Part shown: one piece after another, positions 1 through 9,345 of the stretch | Layout: every line of letters begins with the position of its first letter | Numbering within the stretch: the stretch's first letter is position 1 | Assembly: GCA_029204225.1 (NCBI GenBank) | Contig: CM055111.1 | Coordinates: 22,527,355 to 22,591,354, forward strand | Origin: Diphasiastrum complanatum | Lineage: Eukaryota; Streptophyta; Lycopodiopsida; Lycopodiales; Lycopodiaceae | Length of the DNA stretch: 64,000 nucleotides | Direction of reading: 5' to 3' | Program-made: the position numbers and the translations under genes | The notes under the pieces: generated by a model | The model's database searches: none | The model's input: the letters and a program-made list of their open reading frames with translations, nothing else | Told to the model about the DNA's origin: nothing

Positions 1-146
1 CTCCACAGCTCGTGTAGGATCTAGAGAGAGACTTGTGATGTGGTTGGAAGATAGGAGACAAGCAAACAAGCAAACACACAACATGGAAACAAAAAAGGAA
101 AAAAAGTTAGGTAAAAAAAATGCTTACAAAGTGGCAATGACGCCAA
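1..146 (-). mobile_element. Ty3/gypsy 5' leader with primer binding site
   Basis: This stretch is clearly related to the leader of the complete gypsy element at about 20205-20358; both contain the CTCGTGTAGGA-type start and the run of AAGCAAACA-like repeats. Read on the minus strand, the LTR ending at 147 is followed directly by TTGGCGTCATTGCC, which resembles the tRNA-Asp-type primer site of plant Athila/Tat gypsy elements. The element's coding part would lie to the left, outside the window. Confidence 0.7.
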
Positions 147-399
147 TGTTGGAAGTAAATCTGGTTTGTCAATGTTTGGCTAGATGTACTCACGATGTGG
201 TGTAGTATAGTGAGGATCGATCGCTTTCTAAGTTTCTACCAAGCTTTAGATGGAGTGCAAAAATAAAAAACAATGATGAACACTAAGGCTTACCCAACTA
301 GTTTATTAACAAGCACTCATACATGGACTTACAAAACACATGCCACGGAGTTTTATTTTTCTCTTTTTAATTTTTCCAGTGTTAGCACATATGCTAACA
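147..399 (-). repeat. Shortened gypsy LTR
   Basis: Starts TGTTGGAAGTA and ends GCTAACA on the plus strand, as do the 798 and 807 bp LTRs at 11617 and 20359. It shares with them the CTAAGGCTTACCCAACTAG block and the CACATGCCACGGAG block. At 253 bp it has lost about 550 bp from the middle. The palindromic edge GTTAGCACATATGCTAAC is kept. Internal sequence lies on both sides, so this one LTR seems to be shared by two element bodies. Confidence 0.75.
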
Positions 400-1570
400 A
401 GAGCTTTTCGAGATTGGTGATGGTTGGGTACTGATCAGGGGTATGGGTTGGTGAAGCTAATATAAAGAATAAACGTTGTGGAGGGAATGAGGGTGGAAGT
501 GGAGGGAGTGGAGAAACAATATTAGTAGAAACGGTGGTGGTGGTGGTTTGTGGAGGGGTCAGTGACTGATCCGCTTCTCCTGCATCATCATCACCAATTT
601 CCATCAAGTCTGCAGCATCAAAGTATTGTGATGTTTCCGTGAGAGTATGGACTTGCTGGGCCTGTGGTTGTTGAGCCACTCCCATGTCTTGGGAAATGGT
701 ACTCCCCACTCCCCGCCCCCCAAACAATGTGCCTTTGGTGAGTGTGGCAGCATTGGCATAGTAATCAAGAGGGATGGAGTTGTTGTCTGATCTGGTGGCA
801 CAACTGCTGTTGTTGTGCCTGTGTCTACTACTGTAAATGTAGTTGCTCCATCACCCCTATCGATGATGTGTGAGGGTGATGAGTGTTGCTGATATGTGGT
901 GTGTGAGGAGGAGCTCCCATCATCAGAGTCGAAATCATCGGATTCAGTGCCATCCGATGATTTTCTCTTTGCTTGGAGCTTCCTTCGGATTCGTTGTTGC
1001 CTTGTGTCAGGCAACTGGGCCTTAGATGTATCGGCCTCCTGAGTTGCCGAGGATCCTTCTACTGCTAGATCTGGTTGAGGGCTGGGTTGCTTCTATACCA
1101 GTTTAAGGATACTGGTATTTGGCCGTTTTGGTGGTTGTCCTGGTCGTGATGTGGCCCGTGAGTGGAATCGCTTGGACTTCTTCGACTCAATAGGAATGTC
1201 CCATGCTTGGTTTGCAACTTGCAGTTGTCCTCGAAGTTCGGGCCCATTGTTCACCTAATGGAGTGTTAGATCTGTCATTAGGTACCCCAGGACTGTTGTT
1301 GACTATTTGTTTTTGACATAATCATGAAGGCAGTTTGAAGCAAACTAGGCCCAATTATAAAGGTTTTGGGCATGTAGTCGTGAACCTGCCATCATGTGGA
1401 ATAAGGACATAGGGACCCGCAACACCTTTGTTCGTGGATGTTGTGTGTACTTAGTGAAGTATGCACACGCAGCTGCTAGTTGTGGATCATTAATTGCTTG
1501 AGGCAGTACCCGTCTTTATTCTTCCACTTTTTCCCATATCATGATATTTGTGGTTGCTCTCATAAATATC
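400..1570 (-). pseudogene. Gypsy 3' ORF (between integrase and LTR), degenerate
   Basis: Minus-strand reading frame just upstream of the 3' LTR. From about 1570 down to 1250 one frame runs through several stops and resembles the N-terminal domain of the 3' ORF of the complete gypsy element (14831-15556). Shared landmarks are DPQLAAA for DPHLRAF, LYNWA for NYKWD, and STTVLGYL for STTKCGYL. From about 1250 to 400 the sequence turns into low-complexity, Ser/Asp-rich and Thr/Pro-rich protein in shifting frames. I know no function for this protein; its position is that of env or an additional ORF in plant gypsy elements. It is not expressible as it stands. Confidence 0.6.
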
Positions 1571-1700
1571 TATGGTTGGGGCTTAGCCCATGGCTCATAT
1601 ACGATCCCCTTCCTCCAGAAAAGGCACTATACGTAATATGACGCTTATACGAACTCCCACAATTACTTACTTACATATACTTTCTTGTTGAAAAGGGTTT

Positions 1701-1757
1701 GGATATAGCAGGACTTGAACCTGCGACCATTAGGTTAAAAGCCCAATGCTCTACTAA
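1701..1757 (-). tRNA. trnK-UUU: Truncated mitochondrial-type tRNA-Lys(UUU)
   Basis: Read on the minus strand, the segment carries the second half of the D arm, the anticodon arm with CTTTTAA (UUU anticodon), the variable loop, a T arm containing GGTTCAAGTCC, and the 3' acceptor strand TATATCC. It matches plant mitochondrial trnK as I remember it; the chloroplast version differs in the anticodon stem and T arm. The 5' acceptor strand and first half of the D arm are missing, so it cannot fold as a full tRNA. The likely origin is mitochondrial DNA moved to the nucleus. Confidence 0.7.
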
Positions 1758-2754
1758 TATTTCTTAATATAGATTTCAATATTGTGAGTATTCAATTGCA
1801 CAAATTGTGACCACTTATTACTACTTTCATCAATTCATATATAGTAAATTGTGATATTTATTTTCTGCAATTGTGAACATGCATCATGATATTGTAAATA
1901 TTACATCGTGAAGTTTACTACTTTTATGAATATTAATTTTAATTTTTTTTTATATTTAGTTGTAAAACTACAAATACTTACTAATAAAAATTTTCATTAC
2001 TTTTAAAAATTGATTAGAATATCCAAAAATCTATTGTCTTAAAAATTATGCATAATATTGTGCCTTGATTCTAAGATTGTGACATGATAAATATTCAAAT
2101 ATAAAAATAATAATTAGTATATATTAGGTTGACTATTTCTTTACATGTGATTGTTGAAATGTGAGTTCATTGAGCACTGAGTCTGTGAATGAATTTGTAA
2201 CATCAGAAACTTAATGTGATGTCGATTTGATAGAAATAGAAGTTATTGCACAAGAAGGTAGTGAAATGCAAAAAGTTGGTTGCTCAAAGCAAATCACCTA
2301 TAACTTAGATGCAAGGATGCTATGTAAAGAAAGAAATTTGGAAAGAGGTGTTTGGAAATGAAATAGTTGGAGTTTCAACATATACTTCAAATATACTTGG
2401 ATCCATGCCAACTTCAAAACTCCAAAATGACAGACATATTTTGTAATCAAAATATTAAACCTATTGCAAGAAGAACAACTTTGTTTGGTTAATAATAAAA
2501 AATAATCTTATCATGTCATATCTCTTCACATGAACTCAATAACAAACTGGTATTTAGCAATTTTAGACTTACAAGTCCAACTTCTCTTCTAAAAGACAAA
2601 AAGATCATGACAGCCTTTCCATAATGCTGAAATTGTTGGATTAACCAAAAAGAAACCATCATCACACACCATAAAACATTTGCTTGTAAAAGTTAAGAAC
2701 GTGAACTATAAAAAATTTACAAAGCTATTCTTCTACATTCTTTTGATCTTCACC
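1758..2754. other. AT-rich stretch without recognisable gene
   Basis: Very AT-rich with many short homopolymers. I see no protein similarity, RNA gene or clear repeat edge. The last 100 bases may already belong to the copia remnant that follows. Confidence 0.5.
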
Positions 2755-3540
2755 AAAAGTGAAAATCAAGACATTGGAAGTGATGGCAAAAAGGCAAGTG
2801 GTTCTTGGTCTTCCCAAATCTTTGTCAAGCAATAGTCATGTTTGTGAGCAATGTGCACTTTCTAAGTCACATGGGTTATCTTACAAGAGATCTACATCAA
2901 GATGAAGTAAGCCTTTCCATCTTGTGCATTCGGATATTCATGGTTTATCTACAATTGGCAATAGTGGTGCCAAGATGTATGGTACATTCATTGATGATTT
3001 TAGTAGATTGGGTACTTGAAGAGCAAAGATGAGGTGTTTGATGTCTTTGTCAAGTTCAAGATTGCAAGAGAGGTTCAATTTTTCACAAAGATCAAGTGCT
3101 TGAGGATTGACAATGGTGGAGAGTACATATCTACCAAGTTCAAGGCCTTTTGTGAAGAACATGGGATCAAGAGTGAGTACACAAGCCCAAGGACACCACA
3201 ACAAAATGGCGTGGCCGAGAGGAAGAATAGAACTTTGTGTGAAGGTGCCAAAGCCATGAGCTTAGGTGCTAATCTTCCTAAATCTTTTTGGGATCAAGCT
3301 TTGTTGTGTGCTAATTTTCTATGCAATAGATGGCCAAGTGTGGTATTGGATGGAAAAGCTCCTTTTGAATTATTGTTTGGTGGGAGGCCAAGTGTCAAGT
3401 TTTTCAAAACTTTTGGTTGTATTTGCTATATCAACATCACTCTTGATGATAGAACCAAGGAGGATCCTTGAACCTTCCAAAGGATAAGAAAGATATTGGA
3501 TGCAAGTGGATCTTCAAGGTGAAGACAAACCAAGAATTGC
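2755..3540 (+). pseudogene. Ty1/copia pol remnant: pre-integrase, integrase, start of RT
   Basis: The first part, in a frame with a stop and a shift near 3010, reads as the copia pre-integrase zinc region (CEQCALSKSHG) and the start of the integrase core (VHSDIHGL). The frame from 3016 to 3471 then contains RIDNGGEY and PQQNGVAERKNRT, so the three acidic integrase residues (D, D, E) are all readable. After DDRTKEDP comes a stop. Past a deletion, the RT start LPKDKKDIGCKWIFKVK is readable at about 3468-3530. The sequence then breaks into the LTR of another copia element. Coding DNA for the middle of pol is missing, so this is a dead fragment. Confidence 0.85.
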
Positions 3541-3920
3541 ATGTAAAAATGCAGTGTCGTCTTTTTCGTATTTTTCGCCTGTCAGGAATTACGTCCAAAA
3601 ATGTAGTGTCACCTTTTTTGCATTTTTCGCCTATCAGGAATTATGTGCAAAAATGCAGTATCTGAATCAATACTATTTTCTTATTGCGCTCAGTTTGTGT
3701 CAAAATGCATGCATCTCTGTATTGCTTTTGTAAATGATAAAAATTGTCTGAGAATTCAATACTTTATGTTTGGCTACGTAATCACTTAGTATCTAGAGAA
3801 AGTTAGTTGCTAAAGATTGGACGTGATTTCCATCACAACTGCTTTGTTCAATTTTTTATAGGCATAGTCATGCATTGGAATAGGAAATTTTTGCATTCCA
3901 TTACTCACCTATTTTTGACA
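3541..3920 (+). repeat. 5' LTR of a small copia element, 5'-truncated
   Basis: Ends TTTTTGACA just before a tRNA-iMet primer site, and its last 259 bases recur at 5232-5490. The first part holds 2.2 tandem copies of a 52 bp unit, starting with AAAAATG at 3545, 3597 and 3649. The true LTR start is not visible, because the sequence joins the older copia RT remnant without a clear TG edge. Confidence 0.75.
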
Positions 3921-3933
3921 TGGTATCAGAGCG
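3921..3933 (+). other. Copia primer binding site
   Basis: TGGTATCAGAGCG directly follows the CA end of the LTR and is complementary to the 3' end of initiator tRNA-Met. A second degenerate copy (ATGGTATCAGAACA) follows at about 3940. Confidence 0.8.
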
Positions 3934-4210
3934 TACCTACATGGTATCAGAACATACTATAATAGTATCAGTGCTAGATCACTACTTCTTTATTTGAATC
4001 ATCACGGTATCAGACTTGTGATCTCTATCAGGACCTAATATTATTTCAATATCAGAGAGAAAAGCTCTAATACTTGATATCTTTCATGATGTCAAATTGA
4101 TATTATATTCTTCAGTTCCTTTCATCCTTTCAGTATCAAAGAATTGATTTCCTGTTGTTGGCATCACTACATCTTAGCGTCATCGATACAAACGATAGAC
4201 TAAGTTTCAG

Positions 4211-5190
4211 ATGGATTCTCAAAATAAAGTTGGTCTTATCGCAGACAAGCTAAATGGATCCAATTATCATTTGTGGAAATTTAAAATAAAGACCTTGTTA
4301 ATCACCAATGAGTTGTGGGATATTGTTACAAGTATTGAAGTGAAACCCGAAGATGACACAAAAGACTCAAAGTGGAAATTAAATGATGGTAAAACTTTCG
4401 AGCTTATTATCCTCAATATATCAGATACTCAAATTGGCCACATAGCTGAAGCCAAAACTTTGAAAGAAGTTTGGAACATCATGAGCTCACTATATGATGT
4501 GAGAGATGTAACTACTAAGTTACGTCTTTGAAGAAAATTCTTCACACTCAAGATGTCAAATGGTGATTCTCTTCACAATCATATTAACCAGTTTAAAAAT
4601 CTCTTACAACAGATGGCCGCTGTCGGATCAGTCATAGACGATGAAAACGCAATAATGACATTGCTTTCGAGCCTGCCCTCTACATATGAGAATTGGGTGA
4701 TGATCATCATGACACACTCGGATTAAACTCTTACCAGAGTTATCACTATGTTGCTACAAGAAGATAATCGAAGAAGTCAAGACACTTCGTCTACCTCTTC
4801 GTCTCATGCTCTATATGTCAACAAGGGCTCAATATGACAGAAGCATAAAATCTCGAAGCAGTCTGCATCGAATCAGAAACAGACTCAAAGTCAAGAACAA
4901 TCATCAAATCCAGATTCGTCAAAGAAGAATATGTTTTGCAGGTACTGCAATTTGCAGGTACTGCAAATGAAATAACCATGAGATCCAGGATTGTCGAATT
5001 CTCAAAGCAAAGAATGCAGCGAAACAACCTGATCAACAAGCAAATATAGTTACAACATCTCCTCAGGTCAAAATGGACGAAGGCACTTTTATAGTCAAAG
5101 AAAAGTACACAAATTCGGATGATTCGTGGTTTCTGGATTCTAGAGCTACTCAACATATGGCCAATCATCGTGAGATTTTCCAATCCTGTC
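4211..5190 (+). pseudogene. Copia gag and start of protease
   Basis: Copia Gag begins MDSQNKVGLIADKLNGSNYH at 4211. It is the same family as copia A gag (21589 down to 11180) and the fragment at 49769. A TGA after DVTTKLRL and further stops near 4725 and 4836 break it. The zinc knuckle near 4930 (CRYC) carries a duplication of about 15 bases (TTGCAGGTACTGCAA) that destroys its spacing. Near 5133 the protease site reads WFLDSRATQHMAN, where the family has DSGA. Coding sequence then stops at the 3' LTR: the rest of protease and all of integrase, RT and RNase H are absent. The copy depends on other elements or is dead. Confidence 0.85.
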
Positions 5191-5231
5191 CGCTATTGTC
5201 TTGCACTCATTAGCATCTGATCTTGTTTTTC

Positions 5232-5490
5232 TGAATCAATACTATTTTCTTATTGCATTCAGTTTGTGTCAAAATGCATGCATCTCTGCATTGCTTTTGT
5301 AACTGATAGAAATTGTCTGAGAATTCAATACTTTATGTTTGGCTACGTAATCACTAAGTATCTAGCGAAAGTTAGTTGCTAAAGATTGGACGTGATTTCC
5401 ATCACTACTGCTTTTTTCAATTTTTGATAGGCGTAGTCATGCATTGGAAGTAGGAAGTTTTCGCATTCTATTACTCACCTATTTTCAACA
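5232..5490 (+). repeat. 3' LTR of the small copia element, partial
   Basis: Close match to 3662-3920, from CTGAATCAATACTATTTTC to ATTTTCAACA. The 52 bp tandem repeats of the left LTR are missing here, so the 5' part of this LTR was lost together with pol. Confidence 0.8.
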
Positions 5491-5656
5491 TAGTATTCAT
5501 TGTGAATATTACATATTACGTTTCATTCACCTTCTTACATACACTTTTCATACAAAGGAAGAGATTATTCTCTCTCTTGGAAAACGATCAAACCTTTTAT
5601 ACTACTTAATTCACTGATTTTGTGGAAATCTATAATGACTAGGCTACCACATAATT

Positions 5657-5674
5657 TGGCACCGTCGCCAGGGA
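5657..5674 (+). other. Gypsy primer binding site (tRNA-Asp type)
   Basis: TGGCACCGTCGCCAGGGA differs at three positions from TGGCGCCGTTGCCGGGGA, the tRNA-Asp primer site known in Athila/Tat gypsy elements. It precedes a gypsy gag on the same strand. The bases 5491-5656 are probably the end of that element's LTR, but no second copy is in the window to prove it. Confidence 0.65.
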
Positions 5675-5730
5675 GATGAATTTCATCTTTTGTGATATTT
5701 TTAAGTGTATTAAATCTATGAATCTTCTTC

Positions 5731-6250
5731 ATGAAATGCATACCAAAGGCACAGTCACAAGCAACTATTGAACAAAAACATTTAGAACATGCACAACGAT
5801 TAGAAGCATATAGGAAATCTAGAGATTTGTATTTGCAAAATTTGCGAAATTCACCAGTTAGAACAAGATTAACTCCTGAAGTGTTTAACGATCTTCTTAA
5901 CGCTACTGCAGCGTTTGTAGATTTTTTCAAGAAAATGTATGTTAAAATACCAAGTCCTACAAACTCATCAGAATCTATACAGTCTGATCTTGGTTCCGAA
6001 CCAACTTCAGAACCAGAACCTTCTTTATCATAACTTTCATCACCATCTGAACATAGTTTAGATCCAGATCCTCCTGATCCACCTGATCCACCACCTAATA
6101 ATATGGCAAACCCAGCGCCACCCACGTCTACCAAAATCAGATATGATTTCTGTAAGGGACCATCGTCTAAAGATGCGGACAGTTACATGTTCCAGTTTGA
6201 ATCTATCACTATAGCAAATAAAGAACATACAGGCGACACAACTAAAAAAC
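5731..6250 (+). pseudogene. Ty3/gypsy gag, N-terminal part
   Basis: One frame from ATG at 5731, interrupted only by TAA at 6031, continues to about 6250. The first 100 residues are charged (IEQKHLEHAQRLEAYRK) and acidic. After a Pro-rich stretch (DPPDPPDPPP), MANPAPPTSTKIRYDF and the following residues resemble the region before the capsid domain of plant gypsy Gag. The frame then runs into unrelated palindromic repeat DNA, so the capsid core and zinc knuckle are absent. The primer site 57 bases upstream supports the call. Confidence 0.65.
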
Positions 6251-6254
6251 TCTG

Positions 6255-6615
6255 TGTTTATCCACGCGAGACCCGACACTTAGTTGATTTTTCAGAATTT
6301 TGTTTGCATGGAACATCCACGCATGGATTATCCATGCCAAAAAACTTTTGAACATGTCTCCGGTCAGTCTACTGGTGTTTTTTTCACACGGCGCCGAAAA
6401 ATTTATGCGCGTGGATAATCTACACAAAATTGAATTTTGAAAATTCAGGTAACTGTTTGGGAGGGAAGGTTGGCAGCACTGGAAAGCAGTTTTGGCGTGG
6501 ATAATCCACGCGTGGATTTTACATGCAAATTTCAGTTTGTTCACCGAACCAGACCAGAAGTTAAAGATATCCATGCGTGGATATCTTCTGCGTGGATTAT
6601 CCACGCATTTTTTTT
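6255..6615. repeat. Cluster of CGTGGAT/ATCCACG palindromes
   Basis: Within 360 bp the words CGTGGAT and ATCCACG, or near variants, occur many times and mostly in opposed pairs. Examples are CATCCACGCATGGATTATCC at about 6313, GCGTGGATAATCCACGC at about 6495, and TATCCATGCGTGGATATC next to GCGTGGATTATCCACGC at 6568-6606. Perfect arms reach 8 bases around a single central base. The block replaces gypsy gag coding sequence at its left edge. Confidence 0.75.
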
Positions 6616-6765
6616 TTGTTTTTTGCATGTTGATTTGACATGAAATTAGTTAAATAAATATATTTCTAAAGTGACTTATATTATGATGAGGTTTTTTTTT
6701 TTTTGCATGTTCATAATGAAATGAAATTAGTTAAATAAATATTTTTCTAAAGTGAATTATAATGG
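6608..6765 (+). repeat. Direct duplication of about 75 bp
   Basis: Two adjacent copies share a T-rich start, GCATGTT, TGAAATTAGTTAAATAAATAT and TTTCTAAAGTGA. The first copy starts near 6608 and the second near 6690. They are non-coding. Confidence 0.7.
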
Positions 6766-7280
6766 TGTTCCTAGATGATTGGGATTTTTTATGAGGACAG
6801 CCACCTACTTTTATAAGACAGTTGACTCGAGCTACCAAGAGGGTAATTATGCATGATCTAAGGCTTTGAGAGCCAGGGGTTCAGGGTCTACCCTAATGTC
6901 ACTTTACCTAATCTCATATCCGAGATCATTTGATATGGATTGAGAGCTCATTTTGTACATACTTCGAGAGATTTTCAAGAGATGGTGATTTTGGCAAGTT
7001 TGCTCTTTAATGAAAAATTGATGAATGATGAATGTGATATTTTTTGTGTCTAATGAATAGATCTGAATCTGTGACAAAGTATTATACTTTCCACGTGTGT
7101 GACAGGATGTGAAGATCAATTATTTCTAGTTTTATTGTGGTGTTCAAAAGCCTTTGCCAATTAGATGCAAAATAGGTTGAATTGTGTGCTAGTTTTCTAT
7201 CTATTAGATATAAGTGAAACCTTTGATGCATTTTCAAGGTTTTAGTATCCAAATGAGGTCCATAACCTTTTATTTTAGCA

Positions 7281-7293
7281 TGGTATCAGAGCC
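7281..7293 (+). other. Copia primer binding site
   Basis: TGGTATCAGAGCC follows a CA, so an LTR end lies at 7280. The LTR itself (somewhere in 6770-7280) has no second copy in the window and its start is not visible. Only about 150 bases separate this site from RT-coding DNA, so gag, protease and integrase have been deleted. Confidence 0.65.
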
Positions 7294-7439
7294 CAAATGC
7301 AACCATCAAGGCTCAAATACAAGGAAGAGAAAAGCAATTACAAGTTGATGATTGTTTAATTTTTATTGCCCTTATTACTACCTTAAGTTTGATGATGTTC
7401 CTTCAAGTGTGAATGAAACTGTAGCAACAAAAGAGTGAT

Positions 7440-7665
7440 TCGATGTAATGAAAAGTGAGGTGAGTACATGATGCATTGTTTGAGATACTTGTTGATCCTC
7501 CATCAAAGTACAAAATGTTTACTGTTTGCAAATGGGTCTTTAAGATCAAGCTTAATCAAAATGGTAGTGTGAACAATTATAAAACAAGACTAGTTGCCAA
7601 GGGATATGCTCAATTCAAGGGGATTGACTATGATGAAACACTTGATTTTGTCATAGCTTGTGGTG
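7440..7665 (+). pseudogene. Copia reverse transcriptase scrap
   Basis: [20 protein letters not shown] followed by [18 protein letters not shown] is the well-known start of copia RT. It is followed by unrelated sequence; the FxDD catalytic region is not present. Confidence 0.8.
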
Positions 7666-7914
7666 GTGATTTCATTAACTCACATGCTTTTAGTGATTTA
7701 CTGCCTTTGCAGCATTTGTTAAAAAATGAGAATTTTCTTGGAACATGAAGCCGTACATCTATCTTCACCGACATTATCTCCAAAAAAATGGGATTGAAGT
7801 CAAACTATGTCTATTCTTTTCACTTAAAATAAATGAGACTCTATTTTGGCTAAATAACAATCATTTGAAAGCATTGCAAGAATCAATTTCATTCAGAATT
7901 GCAATAATCAATTT

Positions 7915-8972
7915 TTATTCAGAATTACAAGAATCAATTTCATCAGCGACAACATCTTGCAATTCATTTTCTCTTAGATGATTTTCATCATCACTCTCAC
8001 TTTCAAAAATTATTTCATCACCCTGACTATTAGAATTTCTATTCTCAACATCTATGGAAGTGGGTGATTCAAGTATGGTTTGACGATTTATTACATCTCT
8101 AGGTAGCTCAATCTCATAGTTAAAATGAAGGTTTTCCATTTCATTCTCAACATTTGCACTATTAAATACTCGTCGTGAACGTGGTTCAACTTGAGCTACA
8201 AACCACCATATCTTGTTTAGTCGATCTGGTTGAAAAAAACACCTGCAAAAATCACTATTTTAGAACATATCGAAAACTCAAATATTGAAGTCACTTGCAA
8301 TAAAATGAAAAACATTATAGCATAACATGTGCACCTGCTCATAGTGACGAGGCAACACCAATGTGTCAAAGGACTCCATGCTCAATGTTTTTGATGAATC
8401 AATCGCAAAAAATCCACTTGGATCCGATTTTACGGTTGCATTTGGCCCTCTACAAACTACCTTGAACCATTTCACATCAAATAAAAAATAGTGTCCACTT
8501 TCACCAAATGACACATCATAAATATTTTTTATAGTTCCTACATATTCTATATCTCCTGAGATGGGATTCCGATCTCGTGCACTACTTTGACTTTCTTGTT
8601 GAAAAGATGCTATTACACCATAATCGTGTGTGTGTCTCTTGTTATCAATCCTTTCAACACGAAAGTGGAAACCAAAAGCCCATATAGCATTATACATTTT
8701 GCACTGCCACATGACAAACATGAATCTCATAAATAATCACTGTGAATGAACATGGTGTTTCAAAATGATTAAACAAATATTGCTATAAACAAGAATGTTC
8801 TAATAATAAAGTATCTAAAGAATAATACCTTCCATTCGCATCCTCTTGCAAAGTCCCATTCTGCGTTTGATATTTTTTGTCCCTCTTTTGTTGCTTTTTG
8901 TAGTGTGTCATGCATCCACTCTATAGTGCATTGCTTGGGCAATGGCTCAAGATCATGTGAACTTGAGGCCAT
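7915..8972 (-). pseudogene. CACTA (En/Spm) transposase gene, C-terminal DUF4216 region
   Basis: Exon-like frames on the minus strand. The piece at 8972-8769 ends NAEWDFARGCEWK. The piece at 8730-8278 reads NAIWAFGFHFRVERIDNK, then VGTIKNIYDVSFGESGHYFL and DVKWFKVV. That matches the DUF4216 pattern found downstream of the tnp2-type transposase in plant CACTA elements. The frame from about 8215 (NKIWWFVAQVEPRSRRVFN) to the stop at 7915 is the acidic tail. Breaks between pieces may be introns or decay. No CACTA terminal repeat (CACTACAAGAAA-like) was recognised at the left edge. Confidence 0.7.
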
Positions 8973-9149
8973 GTGTCTACCTGTATTCTGTCATTGGCGC
9001 TTTCTAGACAAGGCCCTCTTTTTTTTTTCTTCTTCATATAGGTCTAACCATTATCCATAACTCCACAATTATAAAGCATGAATGTAAAAAAAATTTCTCA
9101 TTGGAAGGGTGCCAACCTATGGACCTTTCCCATCCCTTGAGGCTTTTCA

Positions 9150-9345
9150 CTAGTTACCTCTTCGGCTTCCTCATCACGCCACAATAGTGAAGCAAATGGA
9201 TGTAGTTGGTAGCTGTACTGACTGCCTCTGCCCACAAGAACTTTGGAAGACCTTTGTCAAACAACATACTCCTGGCCATATCCATGAGGGTGCGGTTTTT
9301 CCGCTCTGGAACCCCATTTTGCTGAGGGGAAAATTTTAGTAACAT
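9150..9345 (-). pseudogene. Copia integrase scrap inside the CACTA gene
   Basis: SPQQNGVPERKNRTLMDMAR, then LPKFLWAEAVSTATNYIH, is copia integrase around the catalytic Glu. It is embedded in the CACTA coding region: DUF4218 sequence ends immediately upstream (about 9346 on the minus strand) and DUF4216 sequence resumes downstream. No LTR edges are visible. Confidence 0.8.

Noticed and set aside
5565-6134. 189-residue minus-strand frame
   Set aside because: Antisense of the gypsy gag and primer site at 5657-6250; Gly/Ser-rich because of the Pro-rich sense strand.
6255-6615. TTATCCAC-type words as bacterial DnaA boxes or a replication origin
   Set aside because: The setting is plant nuclear retroelement DNA; the words occur as palindromes with no dnaA or origin genes nearby.
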